The translations under genes and the position numbers were made by a program. The notes beneath the pieces were generated by a model. The model did not search any database and was not told the DNA's origin. It saw nothing but the letters and a program-made list of their open reading frames with translations. Below, piece after piece: positions 42,149-51,490 of a DNA stretch of 64,000 bases (its first letter is position 1; every line of letters starts with the position of its first letter). The DNA is from an uncultured Acidimicrobiales bacterium (GTDB lineage Bacteria; Actinomycetota; Acidimicrobiia; Acidimicrobiales; SZUA-35). The stretch lies in assembly GCA_937922805.1 (NCBI GenBank), contig CALAJV010000002.1, positions 1-64,000 on the forward strand, written 5' to 3'.

Positions 42149-43744
42149 ATGACATACACGTCCGAAACCGAAACATTTGCCGCCCTTCGTCAGGGCAACG
42201 GCGACGCCTGGAGAGCAATCAACCCCGAGCACGCCACTCGCATGAAACTTCAAAATCGATTCACTACTGGCCTCGACATCGCCCGCTACACAGCCGAGAT
42301 CATGCGACGAGACATCGCCGACTATGAAGCGGACAGCACTCGCTACACCCAGAGCCTTGGCTGCTGGCATGGCTTCATCGGTCAACAGAAAATGATCTCG
42401 GTTAAGAAACATCGAGGAACCACAGACAAGAGCTATCTCTACCTCTCTGGCTGGATGGTCGCTGCGTTGCGTTCTGAGTTCGGACCGCTCCCTGATCAGT
42501 CAATGCACGAAAAGACATCAGTTCCGTCTCTAATCGAGGAGCTCTACACTTTTCTCAAGCAAGCAGACGCTCGTGAACTCAACCACCTGTTCCGTGACCT
42601 CGACGAGGCCCGGGCTGCCGGAGACACTCAGGCCGAGAGCGTCGCGCTCGACGCTATCGACAACTTCGAAACCCACGTCGTTCCAATAATCGCCGACATC
42701 GACGCTGGCTTTGGCAACGAAGAAGCCACATACCTGCTGGCCAAGAAGATGATCGAAGCCGGGGCGTGCTGCATCCAAATCGAGAATCAGGTTTCTGACG
42801 CCAAACAGTGCGGGCATCAGGACGGCAAAGTTACCGTTCCTCACGAAGACTTCATCTCAAAGATCAACGCAGTTCGCTACGCGTTCCTTGAACTCGGCGT
42901 AGACGACGGGGTTATCGTTGCCCGAACAGACTCGCTTGGCGCCGGGCTTACCCAGAAGATTCCGGTTTCACAGGAGCCAGGGGATCTCGCTCATCAGTAC
43001 CGATCATTTCTTGAAACAGAAGAGTTGACGTCTGTGGGTGACGCGGTTGAAGGCGAAGTTCTGCTTAAGCAAGATGGCAAACTTGTTCGGCCAGTTCGTT
43101 TACCAAACGGCCTATACCGTTTCAAAGAAGGAACCGGTTTCGATCGAGTAGTTCTCGATTGCATCACCAGTCTTCAAAACGGTGCCGATCTGCTCTGGAT
43201 TGAAACTGAAAAGCCTCACGTTGGACAGATCAAAGAAATGGTCGACGCTGTCCGTGAAGTCGTGCCAACGGCAAAGTTGGTCTACAACAACTCTCCTTCG
43301 TTCAACTGGACTCTCAACTTCCGACAGCAGATCTTCGACCAATGGACCGAAGAAGGCAAAGACGTAGCCGCCTACTCTCGCGACAACCTAATGAGCGCCG
43401 ATTACGACGACACGGCGTTGGCTACCGAAGCCGACGACAAGATTCGATCCTTCCAAGCCGATGCCGCACGCGACGCCGGAATTTTCCATCACTTGATCAC
43501 GCTTCCGACCTATCACACCGCGGCGTTGTCGACCGACAACTTGGCCAAAGGCTACTTCGGCAAAGACGGCATGTTGGCCTACGTCGCTGGCGTACAACGC
43601 AAAGAGATACGTCAGTCAGTGGCTTGCGTTAAGCACCAAGACATGGCCGGTTCCAGCATCGGTGACGATCACAAAGAGTACTTCTCTGGTGATCAAGCAC
43701 TTCTCGCTGGCGGTGCAGACAACACGATGAGCCAGTTCGAATAA
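42149..43744 (+). CDS. aceA: Isocitrate lyase (531-residue class)
   Basis: Cleaves isocitrate to glyoxylate and succinate, the first step of the glyoxylate shunt, letting cells grow on acetate and fatty acids. The catalytic loop is KQCGHQDGKV with Cys at 221, in place of the KKCGH of the shorter E. coli class. The length of 531 residues and segments such as QSLGCWHGFIGQQK and DIDAGFGNEEATY match the Pseudomonas-type subfamily. No malate synthase is in the window. It is followed by a 50-residue reading frame with its own ribosome site. Confidence 0.94.
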   Translation: MTYTSETETFAALRQGNGDAWRAINPEHATRMKLQNRFTTGLDIARYTAEIMRRDIADYEADSTRYTQSLGCWHGFIGQQKMISVKKHRGTTDKSYLYLSGWMVAALRSEFGPLPDQSMHEKTSVPSLIEELYTFLKQADARELNHLFRDLDEARAAGDTQAESVALDAIDNFETHVVPIIADIDAGFGNEEATYLLAKKMIEAGACCIQIENQVSDAKQCGHQDGKVTVPHEDFISKINAVRYAFLELGVDDGVIVARTDSLGAGLTQKIPVSQEPGDLAHQYRSFLETEELTSVGDAVEGEVLLKQDGKLVRPVRLPNGLYRFKEGTGFDRVVLDCITSLQNGADLLWIETEKPHVGQIKEMVDAVREVVPTAKLVYNNSPSFNWTLNFRQQIFDQWTEEGKDVAAYSRDNLMSADYDDTALATEADDKIRSFQADAARDAGIFHHLITLPTYHTAALSTDNLAKGYFGKDGMLAYVAGVQRKEIRQSVACVKHQDMAGSSIGDDHKEYFSGDQALLAGGADNTMSQFE

Positions 43745-43793
43745 CTAGTACGCGTAACATCCGGACTTCAACCGAACGCCAAAAGGACTAACA

Positions 43794-43946
43794 ATGAGCA
43801 TCCAACCCCAGCTTTCAACGACACAACCAAACGATTCTCAAGACAACCCGCAGTGGATGGACGACCTCCACGACATGGGTTTTGATGAGCTTCGGGAGCT
43901 GCCAAACCACCTACAGCTCAGCGTTGACCTGGCAATCCTTGACTAG
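43794..43946 (+). CDS. Small 50-residue protein downstream of aceA
   Basis: ATG at 43794 is preceded by AAAAGGA with seven-base spacing, and the frame runs to TAG 43944. The peptide is acidic and polar at first (MSIQPQLSTTQPNDSQDN), then has PQWMDDLHDMGFDELRELP and a short hydrophobic end, suggesting one or two helices. I do not recognise it. It starts 49 bases after aceA and ends just before a terminator, so it probably shares the aceA transcript. Confidence 0.6.
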   Translation: MSIQPQLSTTQPNDSQDNPQWMDDLHDMGFDELRELPNHLQLSVDLAILD

Positions 43947-43964
43947 CCCGTAGTTCACCGTTCT

Positions 43965-44003
43965 CGGACTCTTGACCCCTACCCACCTGGGGTTGAGAGT
44001 CCG
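43965..44003. terminator. Terminator hairpin after aceA and the small gene
   Basis: CGGACTCTTGACCCC (43965-43979) pairs with GGGGTTGAGAGTCCG (43989-44003), using two G-U pairs in RNA, around a nine-base loop. It lies in the convergent gap before the helicase gene and could serve both strands. Confidence 0.75.
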
Positions 44004-44069
44004 ACTTGGACGTAACCGTTACTGCATCATCAGGTGGAACGACCGATGGGCACGGTTGGATCGGGGTCG

Positions 44070-45827
44070 CTAGTAGTCGGGCTCGCAAGCGCACGCTACG
44101 GTCTGTTCCCGAACCTGGAACTTGAACGGTGTCGGAGTTGAAGTAACGCCACAGCCGGTGCAACGCAGCGCGAATTCCTTCCCCACGTTGACCATAACTA
44201 GCGGTCGTTCGCCAGTCGATAGAACCTTTTTCTTTGCTCTTTCTTTCGACAACTTGGGTAGAACGACCTCGTCGAACTCCAAGTATCCCGATTCGGAAAC
44301 AGGGTCAACATGGTGATTCTCCCAACTCCATTCGTGGAGCCAAGAAGAACCAGGCCATGACAAGTAGCTCAGCATCGCATACAGGCGGGCGCTACCAAGC
44401 TGTTCGACCAACCGCTCAGCCAAGACCTCGTCCTTGTCAGACTCCGTTGCATCCTTCCAAGCCTGGTCGCCGGCAGCAAGAACCGATCCCGAGTTGACTC
44501 TGACTGGCTGTACTGGATCTGCTGGACCGCCATAGTCAAGGAAGTCAGTAATGTGTTCAAAGTCTGATGGCTGGAACACTTGTATCGACTCGCTAATTGC
44601 TTCGATTTCGTCGAGAAACCCGTCTCGATCTTCGCGAATCCGAGGATCTTCGAGCGTGTCGGCGGCGAAGATAATCACGAATCGGGCGCCATTGCCGCTT
44701 TCTTTCCGACGCAAGATCCGACCCATACGCTGGATCATTTGCCGTCTGGTTCGGCTGGCACTAACGACGATGCCTAGATTCGCGTTCGGGACGTCAATCC
44801 CTTCATCAAGAACTCGAGGGGCTGCTACTGCATCTACTTTGCGGGCTCGAAGGTCATCAAGGATGGCGGTTCGGGCGCTACGGCCAGTGTCGCCGGTGAT
44901 CAGTTCGATCTCAAGATATGGATCGAGACGGTTAACCGCGTGATTCGACGCTCGAACGGTCTCGGTAAATATGAGGGCGCCATCGGCGGCCTTTATCGCC
45001 GGGGCGAGCCGGCCTAGAGCCTCATGCTTTGAGGTACTGGATGCCACGATCTCACGACGCTTACTAAACGCTTTTAGGTAGTCGTTGGCGGCACGACCAT
45101 TAGGGCCAGCGTCTTTGTCAGCTAAATATGCAACCACGCTCAAAAATTCGCCGAATGCCGTCGGCATTTCTGGAATTGAACGCAACAAGGTGCGGGCATC
45201 AACCAGTTGCTTTTCAATGGCGATGTAGTCGTCGCGCTCTTTTTGGTTCAGATCGACAGCCAAGAAGGCCACCCGGGGCTGGGCACAAACCCCATCCTTA
45301 ATCGCCTCGCCAAAACCGTAGCGAAAGCAAATTCCACCAAAGTAGGGGAGGAGGATCTTCTCAACCGCATCGTCAGACCGCTCTAAGGTGGCCGTGAGGC
45401 CAAGCCGCTCTTGGAACTCAGGCCGCAAAGATCGCCGAAGTACCCCACCGCCGAACCCGTGGCACTCGTCAGCGATCAGCAACCCACCGGCCTCGGTTGG
45501 AGGCTTTGGTTTATGAGTCGACGCCGAGTGACGGGTGGTAACTAGGATGTCACAGTCAGTCGGGTGATCATGTTTGCTATCACCAAGTCGGCCAATCGTG
45601 AATTCTGGGAATCGTTCTTCGAGCCTGCCGTGCCACTGTTCGACAAGTACCCGTGATGGAACGATAACCATGACAAAGAGACCTCGACGCTTCGCGTCAG
45701 CTATGGCTTCAAGCGCCATATCAGTCTTGCCTGAGCCTGTAACCGCTTCGATTACACCCCTGCGCCCGCACCGGAGCCAGGCGGTTAAGGCATCCAGTTG
45801 CCATTCATAGAGAAAACGTGCTGACAA
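44070..45827 (-). CDS. SF2 helicase of the RadD/XPB-like group
   Basis: 585 residues. Walker A VTGSGKT ends at residue 35, DECH lies at 120-123 in LIADECHGFG, motif III is LTATLERSD, and motif VI is MIQRMGRILRR. The two RecA domains are split by a helical region at about 190-260. The C-terminal 80 residues end with a CTGCG and CAC cluster that may bind zinc. The layout is close to RadD (YejH) and XPB-like repair helicases. The TTG start at 45827 is forced by an in-frame stop upstream, and its ribosome site is weak. It is divergent from the carboxylase. Confidence 0.85.
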   Translation of the reverse strand: MSARFLYEWQLDALTAWLRCGRRGVIEAVTGSGKTDMALEAIADAKRRGLFVMVIVPSRVLVEQWHGRLEERFPEFTIGRLGDSKHDHPTDCDILVTTRHSASTHKPKPPTEAGGLLIADECHGFGGGVLRRSLRPEFQERLGLTATLERSDDAVEKILLPYFGGICFRYGFGEAIKDGVCAQPRVAFLAVDLNQKERDDYIAIEKQLVDARTLLRSIPEMPTAFGEFLSVVAYLADKDAGPNGRAANDYLKAFSKRREIVASSTSKHEALGRLAPAIKAADGALIFTETVRASNHAVNRLDPYLEIELITGDTGRSARTAILDDLRARKVDAVAAPRVLDEGIDVPNANLGIVVSASRTRRQMIQRMGRILRRKESGNGARFVIIFAADTLEDPRIREDRDGFLDEIEAISESIQVFQPSDFEHITDFLDYGGPADPVQPVRVNSGSVLAAGDQAWKDATESDKDEVLAERLVEQLGSARLYAMLSYLSWPGSSWLHEWSWENHHVDPVSESGYLEFDEVVLPKLSKERAKKKVLSTGERPLVMVNVGKEFALRCTGCGVTSTPTPFKFQVREQTVACACEPDY

Positions 45828-46056
45828 ATCTACATCACCGTTCTAGAGATCTTGTGGGGAATACCTCAACCAGACACGCTACCGAGATTAAACGGGTTGT
45901 GGGTGGTCAGGCGGTTAGATCTCTCACCGTTTCGGAAGAATCCTTGCTAACACGGGCTATTTGGCTCATCGACAACTTGTGACTCCGGCTGTTACGCATC
46001 GATCGAATTATCTGGCCCCTTTGGTCCAGCCGGCGATCCGACACTAAAACAGTGTG

Positions 46057-49000
46057 ATGGCTATTCCCCCTAGACCAACGTTGAGCAAAATCTTGATAGC
46101 TAATCGAGCGGAGATCGCCATTCGCGTGCTCCGGGCAGCTCATAGTCTTGGGATCGAAACGGTTGCTGTTGCCACTCCTGATGACACCACTTGTCTTCAC
46201 ACCAAACTGGCTGACCACGTTGCGACTCTGCCCGGTACCGGTGTTCAGGGGTATCTTGATATCGAGGCAATCGTTGAAGCGGCCGTAGCAGCTGATTGTG
46301 ACGGGCTCCACCCCGGGTATGGCTTTCTGGCCGAGAATGTCGACCTAGCAGTGGCTTGTGAAGCAGCAGGAATAACGTTCATCGGTCCAACTCCCGAGCA
46401 ACTCGCAACGTTTGGCAACAAACTTGAAGCGCGAGCATTAGCCGACACGCTCGGCGTACCCCTGGTAGCAGCAACTCGCCAAGACACGACGTTGGACCAG
46501 GCTCAAGAGTTTTTCGCCCAACACGGACCGATGATGATCAAAGCAGTCGGTGGAGGCGGCGGACGAGGCATGAGACGGGTAACTGATGCCGACCAGTTAG
46601 AACGCTCGTGGCAACGGTGTAGAAGCGAAGCGCAGGCCGCGTTTGGACACCCAGCGGTCTACGTAGAGTCGTTCTTTGCCGAGGCCCGCCACATTGAAAT
46701 CCAGGTAGTGGGCGACGGTTCAACGGTGACTCACCTCGGGGATCGAGAATGCACGCTGCAACGCCAAAATCAGAAAGTTGTCGAAGTCGCACCAAGCCCA
46801 TCGCTAGAACCAGCCACTCGGCGCCGATTGATCGATTCCGCTCTCGCTATGGCAGAAGCGACGAACTACCGGTCTTTAGGGACCTGGGAATTTCTGATCG
46901 ATGCCAAGGACCAGTCCCGGGTCACCTACTTAGAAACCAATGCTCGGGTCCAAGTCGAGCATACGGTCACCGAGCAAATCACTGATGTCGATATTGTCCA
47001 GACCCAATTGCAACTTGCGGCGGGTGCTGCACTTGCTGATTTGGACCTTCCCTATATGACCAGAAATGTCGACGAGACTGCCACCGAAATCGGATCTGAC
47101 CGTCAGTCTTTGGTCCGTCCAGGCTTTGCTGTGCAGGTTCGGGTGAACACAGAGTCAATGGGGTCGGACGGAACGGTCAAGCCAACTGGTGGCACGCTAA
47201 CGAGCTTTGAGTGCCCAACCGGCCCGGGTATTAGAGTCGATACGTTCGGCTACGTCGGCTACACCACCAATCCAGGGTTTGACTCACTGCTAGCGAAAGT
47301 TATCGTCTATTCACCAAGAAGCTACCAGGCTTGTCTGTTGGACGCTGGCCGTGCTCTTGGCGAGTTTCGCATAGGCGGCATAGAGACAAACATTGCACTG
47401 CTACAAGCGCTCCTGAGCCACCCGAGCGTTGAGCAAAACGCTATTACCACCACCTTCATAGGAGACAACGCGGGCGAGCTCGTTGAGCGTTCCGAACGAA
47501 CCGAACAGCGCTATTTCGAAAAAGCCGACCAAGGCGGGGCTGCCACAGCTCTGGCCGGCGCCAAAGTCGATACGACCGACCCGCTGGCTGTTCTGAACCA
47601 CGGGTCGCTCGAGAACCGACGCCCGCAACCGCTAAGCCAGCGGAGCTCAGAAAGCAAGGGCAAACCCGGCTCAGACGAAGCAGTGCTCGTTACAGCTCCT
47701 CTACAGGGAACCATCGTTTCTGTTGACGTTGCCGCTGAGGATCAGGTTGGGAACGGCCAAAACTTGATCGTGATGGAAGCGATGAAGATGGAGCACGAAA
47801 TCGAAGCACCGACTGACGGGATCATTCACTCGATTTCGGTCTCGGTCGGTGACACGGTTTTCGAAGGACATCCGCTGTTGGCTATTGAACCAGCTGATGT
47901 AGCCATCGAACAGGCCCAGCAAGCTGAAGCACTTGACCCCAACCATGTCCGAGCGGACCTGGCCCAGCTATTCGAGCGGCGAGCCTACGGCCTCGATGAG
48001 AACCGCCCGGCGGCTGTCGCCAAGCGGCACGGTCGCGGCCACCGAACGGCACGCGAGAACGTTGCTCAACTCGTCGACGACGGAACGTTCGTCGAGTACG
48101 GGCGGCTAATGGTGGCCGCCCAACGGCGACGGCGGGATTTTCAAGATCTCCTCGAGAACACATCTGGTGACGGGATGGTCGCTGGAATAGGGTCAGTCAA
48201 CGGCGACCTATTCGATGAAGACTCGACCCAAACCGTGGTGATGTCGTACGACTATATGGTCCTGGCCGGGACCCAGGGTGGTCAGAACCACCGCAAAAAG
48301 GATCGTCTATTCGAAATTGCCATGCACAATCAGCTCCCAGTCGTACTCTTTGCTGAAGGAGGAGGCGGGCGCCCTGGGGACACAGATGGTATCGGGGGAT
48401 CAGGCCTTGACTGCCTCGCTTTCTCCTTGTTCGCCGGGTTGTCTGGCCTTGTACCGACGGTCGGCATCACCAACGGTCGTTGCTTTGCTGGCAACGCAGT
48501 ACTTCTGGGTTGTTGCGACGTGATTATTGCAACCGAAGGCTCAAACATCGGCGTTGGTGGACCAGCCATGGTCGAGGGAGGCGGCCTTGGTATCTTCACC
48601 CCCGAAGAAATCGGACCGGTCGACGTCCAAGTTCCAAGCGGGGTAATCGACCTTCTCGTCAGCGACGAAGCAGAAGCTACCGACGTAGCAAAACAGTACC
48701 TGTCGTACTTCCAAGGGGCTACCCGGGAATGGACTGCACCCGACCAACGAATGTTGCGCCACATCGTGCCCGAGAATCGGAAACGGGTCTACGAAATGAA
48801 GAGCATTGTCGAAACGCTCTGTGACACAGAAAGCGTTCTCGAATTGCGACCCGGTTGGGGACCAGGGATAATCACGTGTCTCGCCCGAATCGAGGGCAGA
48901 CCGGTGGGGGTAGTTGCCAATAACCCTCATCATCTCGCGGGCGCAATCGACGCCGATGGCGGCGACAAAGGCGCTCGATTTATGCAGCTGTGCGACGCTC

Positions 49001-49503
49001 ACGACATACCCCTGATCTTTCTTTGCGATACTCCAGGAATTATGGTCGGCCCCGAAGCAGAGCAAGAGGCAACGGTTCGCCACGCCGCTCGGATGTTTGT
49101 GACGGCGGCGAGTATCGACGTTCCAATGATGACGCTGGTAACCCGCAAGGGCTACGGCCTTGGGGCACAAGCGATGGCCGGCGGATCGTTCAAGGCGACG
49201 AACTTCACGGTTGCTTGGCCAACGGGCGAGTTTGGGGGAATGGGTCTCGAAGGGTTCGTAAAACTTGGCTACCGAAAAGAGCTGGAAGCAATCGAGGACC
49301 CTGAGGAACGGTTGGCTGCCTACGAACAACGAGTTGCCCGGCTCTACGACATGGGCAAGGCCGTCAACACAGCCAGCTACTTTGAGATTGACGACGTAAT
49401 CGATCCGGCCGAAAGCCGACAATGGATCGCGACAGCGTTAAAGTCTGCATCGAAGCCAGCTCCTCGAAAAGGGAAAAAGCGCCCCATGGTCGACACGTGG
49501 TAA
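46057..49503 (+). CDS. Single-chain acyl-CoA carboxylase (biotin carboxylase, BCCP and carboxyltransferase fused)
   Basis: 1148 residues from ATG 46057 (GTG 46054 precedes). Biotin carboxylase occupies about 10-450: KILIANRAEIAIRVLRAA, GGGGGRGMRRV as ATP loop, and ETNARVQVEHTVTE. The BCCP domain at about 545-620 carries MEAMKMEHE with biotinylated K577. The carboxyltransferase runs from about 640 to the end, with beta and alpha halves (FAEGGGGRPGDTDG, GRCFAGNAVLLG, GGSFKATNFTVAWPTGEFGG). This is the layout of long-chain acyl-CoA carboxylase from mycobacteria, which accepts a wide range of acyl-CoAs. The usual separate AccA3/AccD subunits are thus one chain. The role in fatty acid or propionyl-CoA metabolism is inferred. 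Confidence 0.92.
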   Translation: MAIPPRPTLSKILIANRAEIAIRVLRAAHSLGIETVAVATPDDTTCLHTKLADHVATLPGTGVQGYLDIEAIVEAAVAADCDGLHPGYGFLAENVDLAVACEAAGITFIGPTPEQLATFGNKLEARALADTLGVPLVAATRQDTTLDQAQEFFAQHGPMMIKAVGGGGGRGMRRVTDADQLERSWQRCRSEAQAAFGHPAVYVESFFAEARHIEIQVVGDGSTVTHLGDRECTLQRQNQKVVEVAPSPSLEPATRRRLIDSALAMAEATNYRSLGTWEFLIDAKDQSRVTYLETNARVQVEHTVTEQITDVDIVQTQLQLAAGAALADLDLPYMTRNVDETATEIGSDRQSLVRPGFAVQVRVNTESMGSDGTVKPTGGTLTSFECPTGPGIRVDTFGYVGYTTNPGFDSLLAKVIVYSPRSYQACLLDAGRALGEFRIGGIETNIALLQALLSHPSVEQNAITTTFIGDNAGELVERSERTEQRYFEKADQGGAATALAGAKVDTTDPLAVLNHGSLENRRPQPLSQRSSESKGKPGSDEAVLVTAPLQGTIVSVDVAAEDQVGNGQNLIVMEAMKMEHEIEAPTDGIIHSISVSVGDTVFEGHPLLAIEPADVAIEQAQQAEALDPNHVRADLAQLFERRAYGLDENRPAAVAKRHGRGHRTARENVAQLVDDGTFVEYGRLMVAAQRRRRDFQDLLENTSGDGMVAGIGSVNGDLFDEDSTQTVVMSYDYMVLAGTQGGQNHRKKDRLFEIAMHNQLPVVLFAEGGGGRPGDTDGIGGSGLDCLAFSLFAGLSGLVPTVGITNGRCFAGNAVLLGCCDVIIATEGSNIGVGGPAMVEGGGLGIFTPEEIGPVDVQVPSGVIDLLVSDEAEATDVAKQYLSYFQGATREWTAPDQRMLRHIVPENRKRVYEMKSIVETLCDTESVLELRPGWGPGIITCLARIEGRPVGVVANNPHHLAGAIDADGGDKGARFMQLCDAHDIPLIFLCDTPGIMVGPEAEQEATVRHAARMFVTAASIDVPMMTLVTRKGYGLGAQAMAGGSFKATNFTVAWPTGEFGGMGLEGFVKLGYRKELEAIEDPEERLAAYEQRVARLYDMGKAVNTASYFEIDDVIDPAESRQWIATALKSASKPAPRKGKKRPMVDTW

Positions 49504-49630
49504 CAAACTCGGCGCCAAAAATCAGTACCAAAAATCGGCAACGACAATCGTTAGCTATGCAACGCAAACTGTTTGCGAGGCATGTAAACAAGACTCACCA
49601 AACAATCCGCTCCGAACTAGGAAGAAATTG

Positions 49631-51451
49631 ATGCCTGCGAATCCTCTGACCGATGACGGCGAGAAGGTCGACAAAAAGGCTGTTCTGGCCAAGTACCAAG
49701 CCGAGCGAGAAAAGCGGTTACGGCCAGAAGGTAATGATCAATACATCGAGCCAACCGGCAAGTTTGCGCGATTTTTGCAAGATCCCTACGTCGAACCTCC
49801 GGACCGAAAGCCAAAGTTTGACGAAGTAACAGTGGCGTTCATCGGTGGCGGTTTCGCCGGTCTGCTTGCCGGAGCCAAATTGAAAGAAGCCGGAATTCAA
49901 GACGTCCGCATTATCGAAAAAGGCGGCGACTTCGGCGGAACGTGGTACTGGAATCGATATCCAGGAGCGCAATGCGACACCGCGGCCATGATCTATCTTC
50001 CTCTCTTGGAAGAGACCGGCCACGTACCGACGGAGAAATACACTCACGCACCCGAAATCCTTCAGCACTCACGGCGAATCGCTGAGCACTACGACCTATA
50101 CGACAACGCACTATTGTCAACCGAGGTAACGAACCTAACTTGGATCGATGATCGTGGCCAGTGGTTGATTGAGACAAACCGCGGCGACCAAGTCCACGCC
50201 AAGTTCGTAGCGATGGGAACCGGTCCGCTTCACCGGCCGAAATTGCCAGGCATTCAAGGTATTGACACGTTCGCTGGCCATTGTTTCCATACGAGTCGCT
50301 GGGACTACGCGTACACCGGGGGAGACCCTGCAGGGGCCCCGATGACCGGCCTCAACGATAAACGGGTTGGCATAATCGGCACTGGAGCAACTGCGGTGCA
50401 GTGCGTTCCACATCTGGCCAAGTCTTGCGCCGAACTTTTTGTATTTCAGCGCACGCCATCGTCGATTGACATACGCAACAACCATCCCATCGATCGTGAA
50501 TGGTTCGAAACACTAGAGCCCGGGTGGCAGCAAAAATGGCTGGCCAACTTCACTTTGCTTCAAACTGGAGGTTTCGCCGATGAGGACCTAGTCATGGATG
50601 GCTGGACCGACATTGCCCAACGTATACGAGACAAAGCAATGGCCGACCCAGATCAAGACTTTAGTCCTGAGCGATTGCAGAAGGCCTACTACGATAGCGA
50701 CGACGAGAAAATGATGGAGATCCGTAACCGGGTTGATGCTGTAGTCGGTAACGCCGACACCGCCGAAGCGTTGAAGCCGTGGTACCGCCAACTATGCAAG
50801 CGCCCATGCTTTCACGACCAATACCTCGATGCCTACAACAGCTCGAACACTCACCTTATTGATACTGATGGCAAGGGAGTTCAAGAGATTGTAGAGAATG
50901 GGGTAGTTGTTGATGGCGAACTTTTCGAGCTCGACTGTTTGATCTTTGCCTCAGGGTTCGAGGTCGGCACTGACCTTCGCCGCAGAGCGGGTTTCGAGAC
51001 GACCGGTCGCGATGGTGTGACGTTATCTGAGCACTGGGAAGACGGTATGCGTAGTCTGCACGGGATTCACGTTCATGGGTTTCCCAACGCGTTTATCGTC
51101 GGGCCGACCCAAGGGGCGAACCTGATTTCTAATATTCCGCACAATCTGACCGAAGCCGCCATCACTATTGCCAAGGTGATCAGCTACGGGCTCGAAATTG
51201 ACGCCAAAACTATCGAGGTATCGAGCGAGGCGGAGACGGCTTGGCTTGAGAAGCTGGAGGCCGGGGGCAGGACGTTTGGGGGAGACCCGACATGTACCCC
51301 TGGGTACTACAACAATGAAGGCAAGGAACGAACCTTAGCTGGACTGCGAAATTCGCTCGGATACCCAGACGGGCCCCCGGCCTACTTCGACTACATCGAG
51401 CAATGGCGGACGTCAGGAGAGTTCGAAGGCATCAACTTCTCGACTCAGTAG
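49631..51451 (+). CDS. Flavin-containing Baeyer-Villiger monooxygenase
   Basis: 606 residues from ATG 49631, with GGAAG upstream. Two Rossmann motifs: VAFIGGGFAGLLAG for FAD and GIIGTGATAVQ for NADPH. Between them lies the BVMO fingerprint FxGxxxHxxxW as FAGHCFHTSRWD (near 214-225). GGTWYWNRYPGAQCD is also typical of cyclohexanone/steroid monooxygenases. It inserts oxygen next to a ketone, giving an ester or lactone. It follows the acyl-CoA carboxylase by 127 bases, and the P450 and acyl-CoA genes suggest ring or alkyl ketone catabolism. The substrate is not resolved. Confidence 0.92.
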   Translation: MPANPLTDDGEKVDKKAVLAKYQAEREKRLRPEGNDQYIEPTGKFARFLQDPYVEPPDRKPKFDEVTVAFIGGGFAGLLAGAKLKEAGIQDVRIIEKGGDFGGTWYWNRYPGAQCDTAAMIYLPLLEETGHVPTEKYTHAPEILQHSRRIAEHYDLYDNALLSTEVTNLTWIDDRGQWLIETNRGDQVHAKFVAMGTGPLHRPKLPGIQGIDTFAGHCFHTSRWDYAYTGGDPAGAPMTGLNDKRVGIIGTGATAVQCVPHLAKSCAELFVFQRTPSSIDIRNNHPIDREWFETLEPGWQQKWLANFTLLQTGGFADEDLVMDGWTDIAQRIRDKAMADPDQDFSPERLQKAYYDSDDEKMMEIRNRVDAVVGNADTAEALKPWYRQLCKRPCFHDQYLDAYNSSNTHLIDTDGKGVQEIVENGVVVDGELFELDCLIFASGFEVGTDLRRRAGFETTGRDGVTLSEHWEDGMRSLHGIHVHGFPNAFIVGPTQGANLISNIPHNLTEAAITIAKVISYGLEIDAKTIEVSSEAETAWLEKLEAGGRTFGGDPTCTPGYYNNEGKERTLAGLRNSLGYPDGPPAYFDYIEQWRTSGEFEGINFSTQ

Positions 51452-51490
51452 ACACGCTGAAACGAACCGGCTACGTGGTCACGCAAACTG

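Noticed and set aside
48541..49422. Long open frame of 293 codons on the minus strand
   Set aside because: It lies inside the carboxyltransferase part of the acyl-CoA carboxylase, which has clear motifs. The antisense translation has none.
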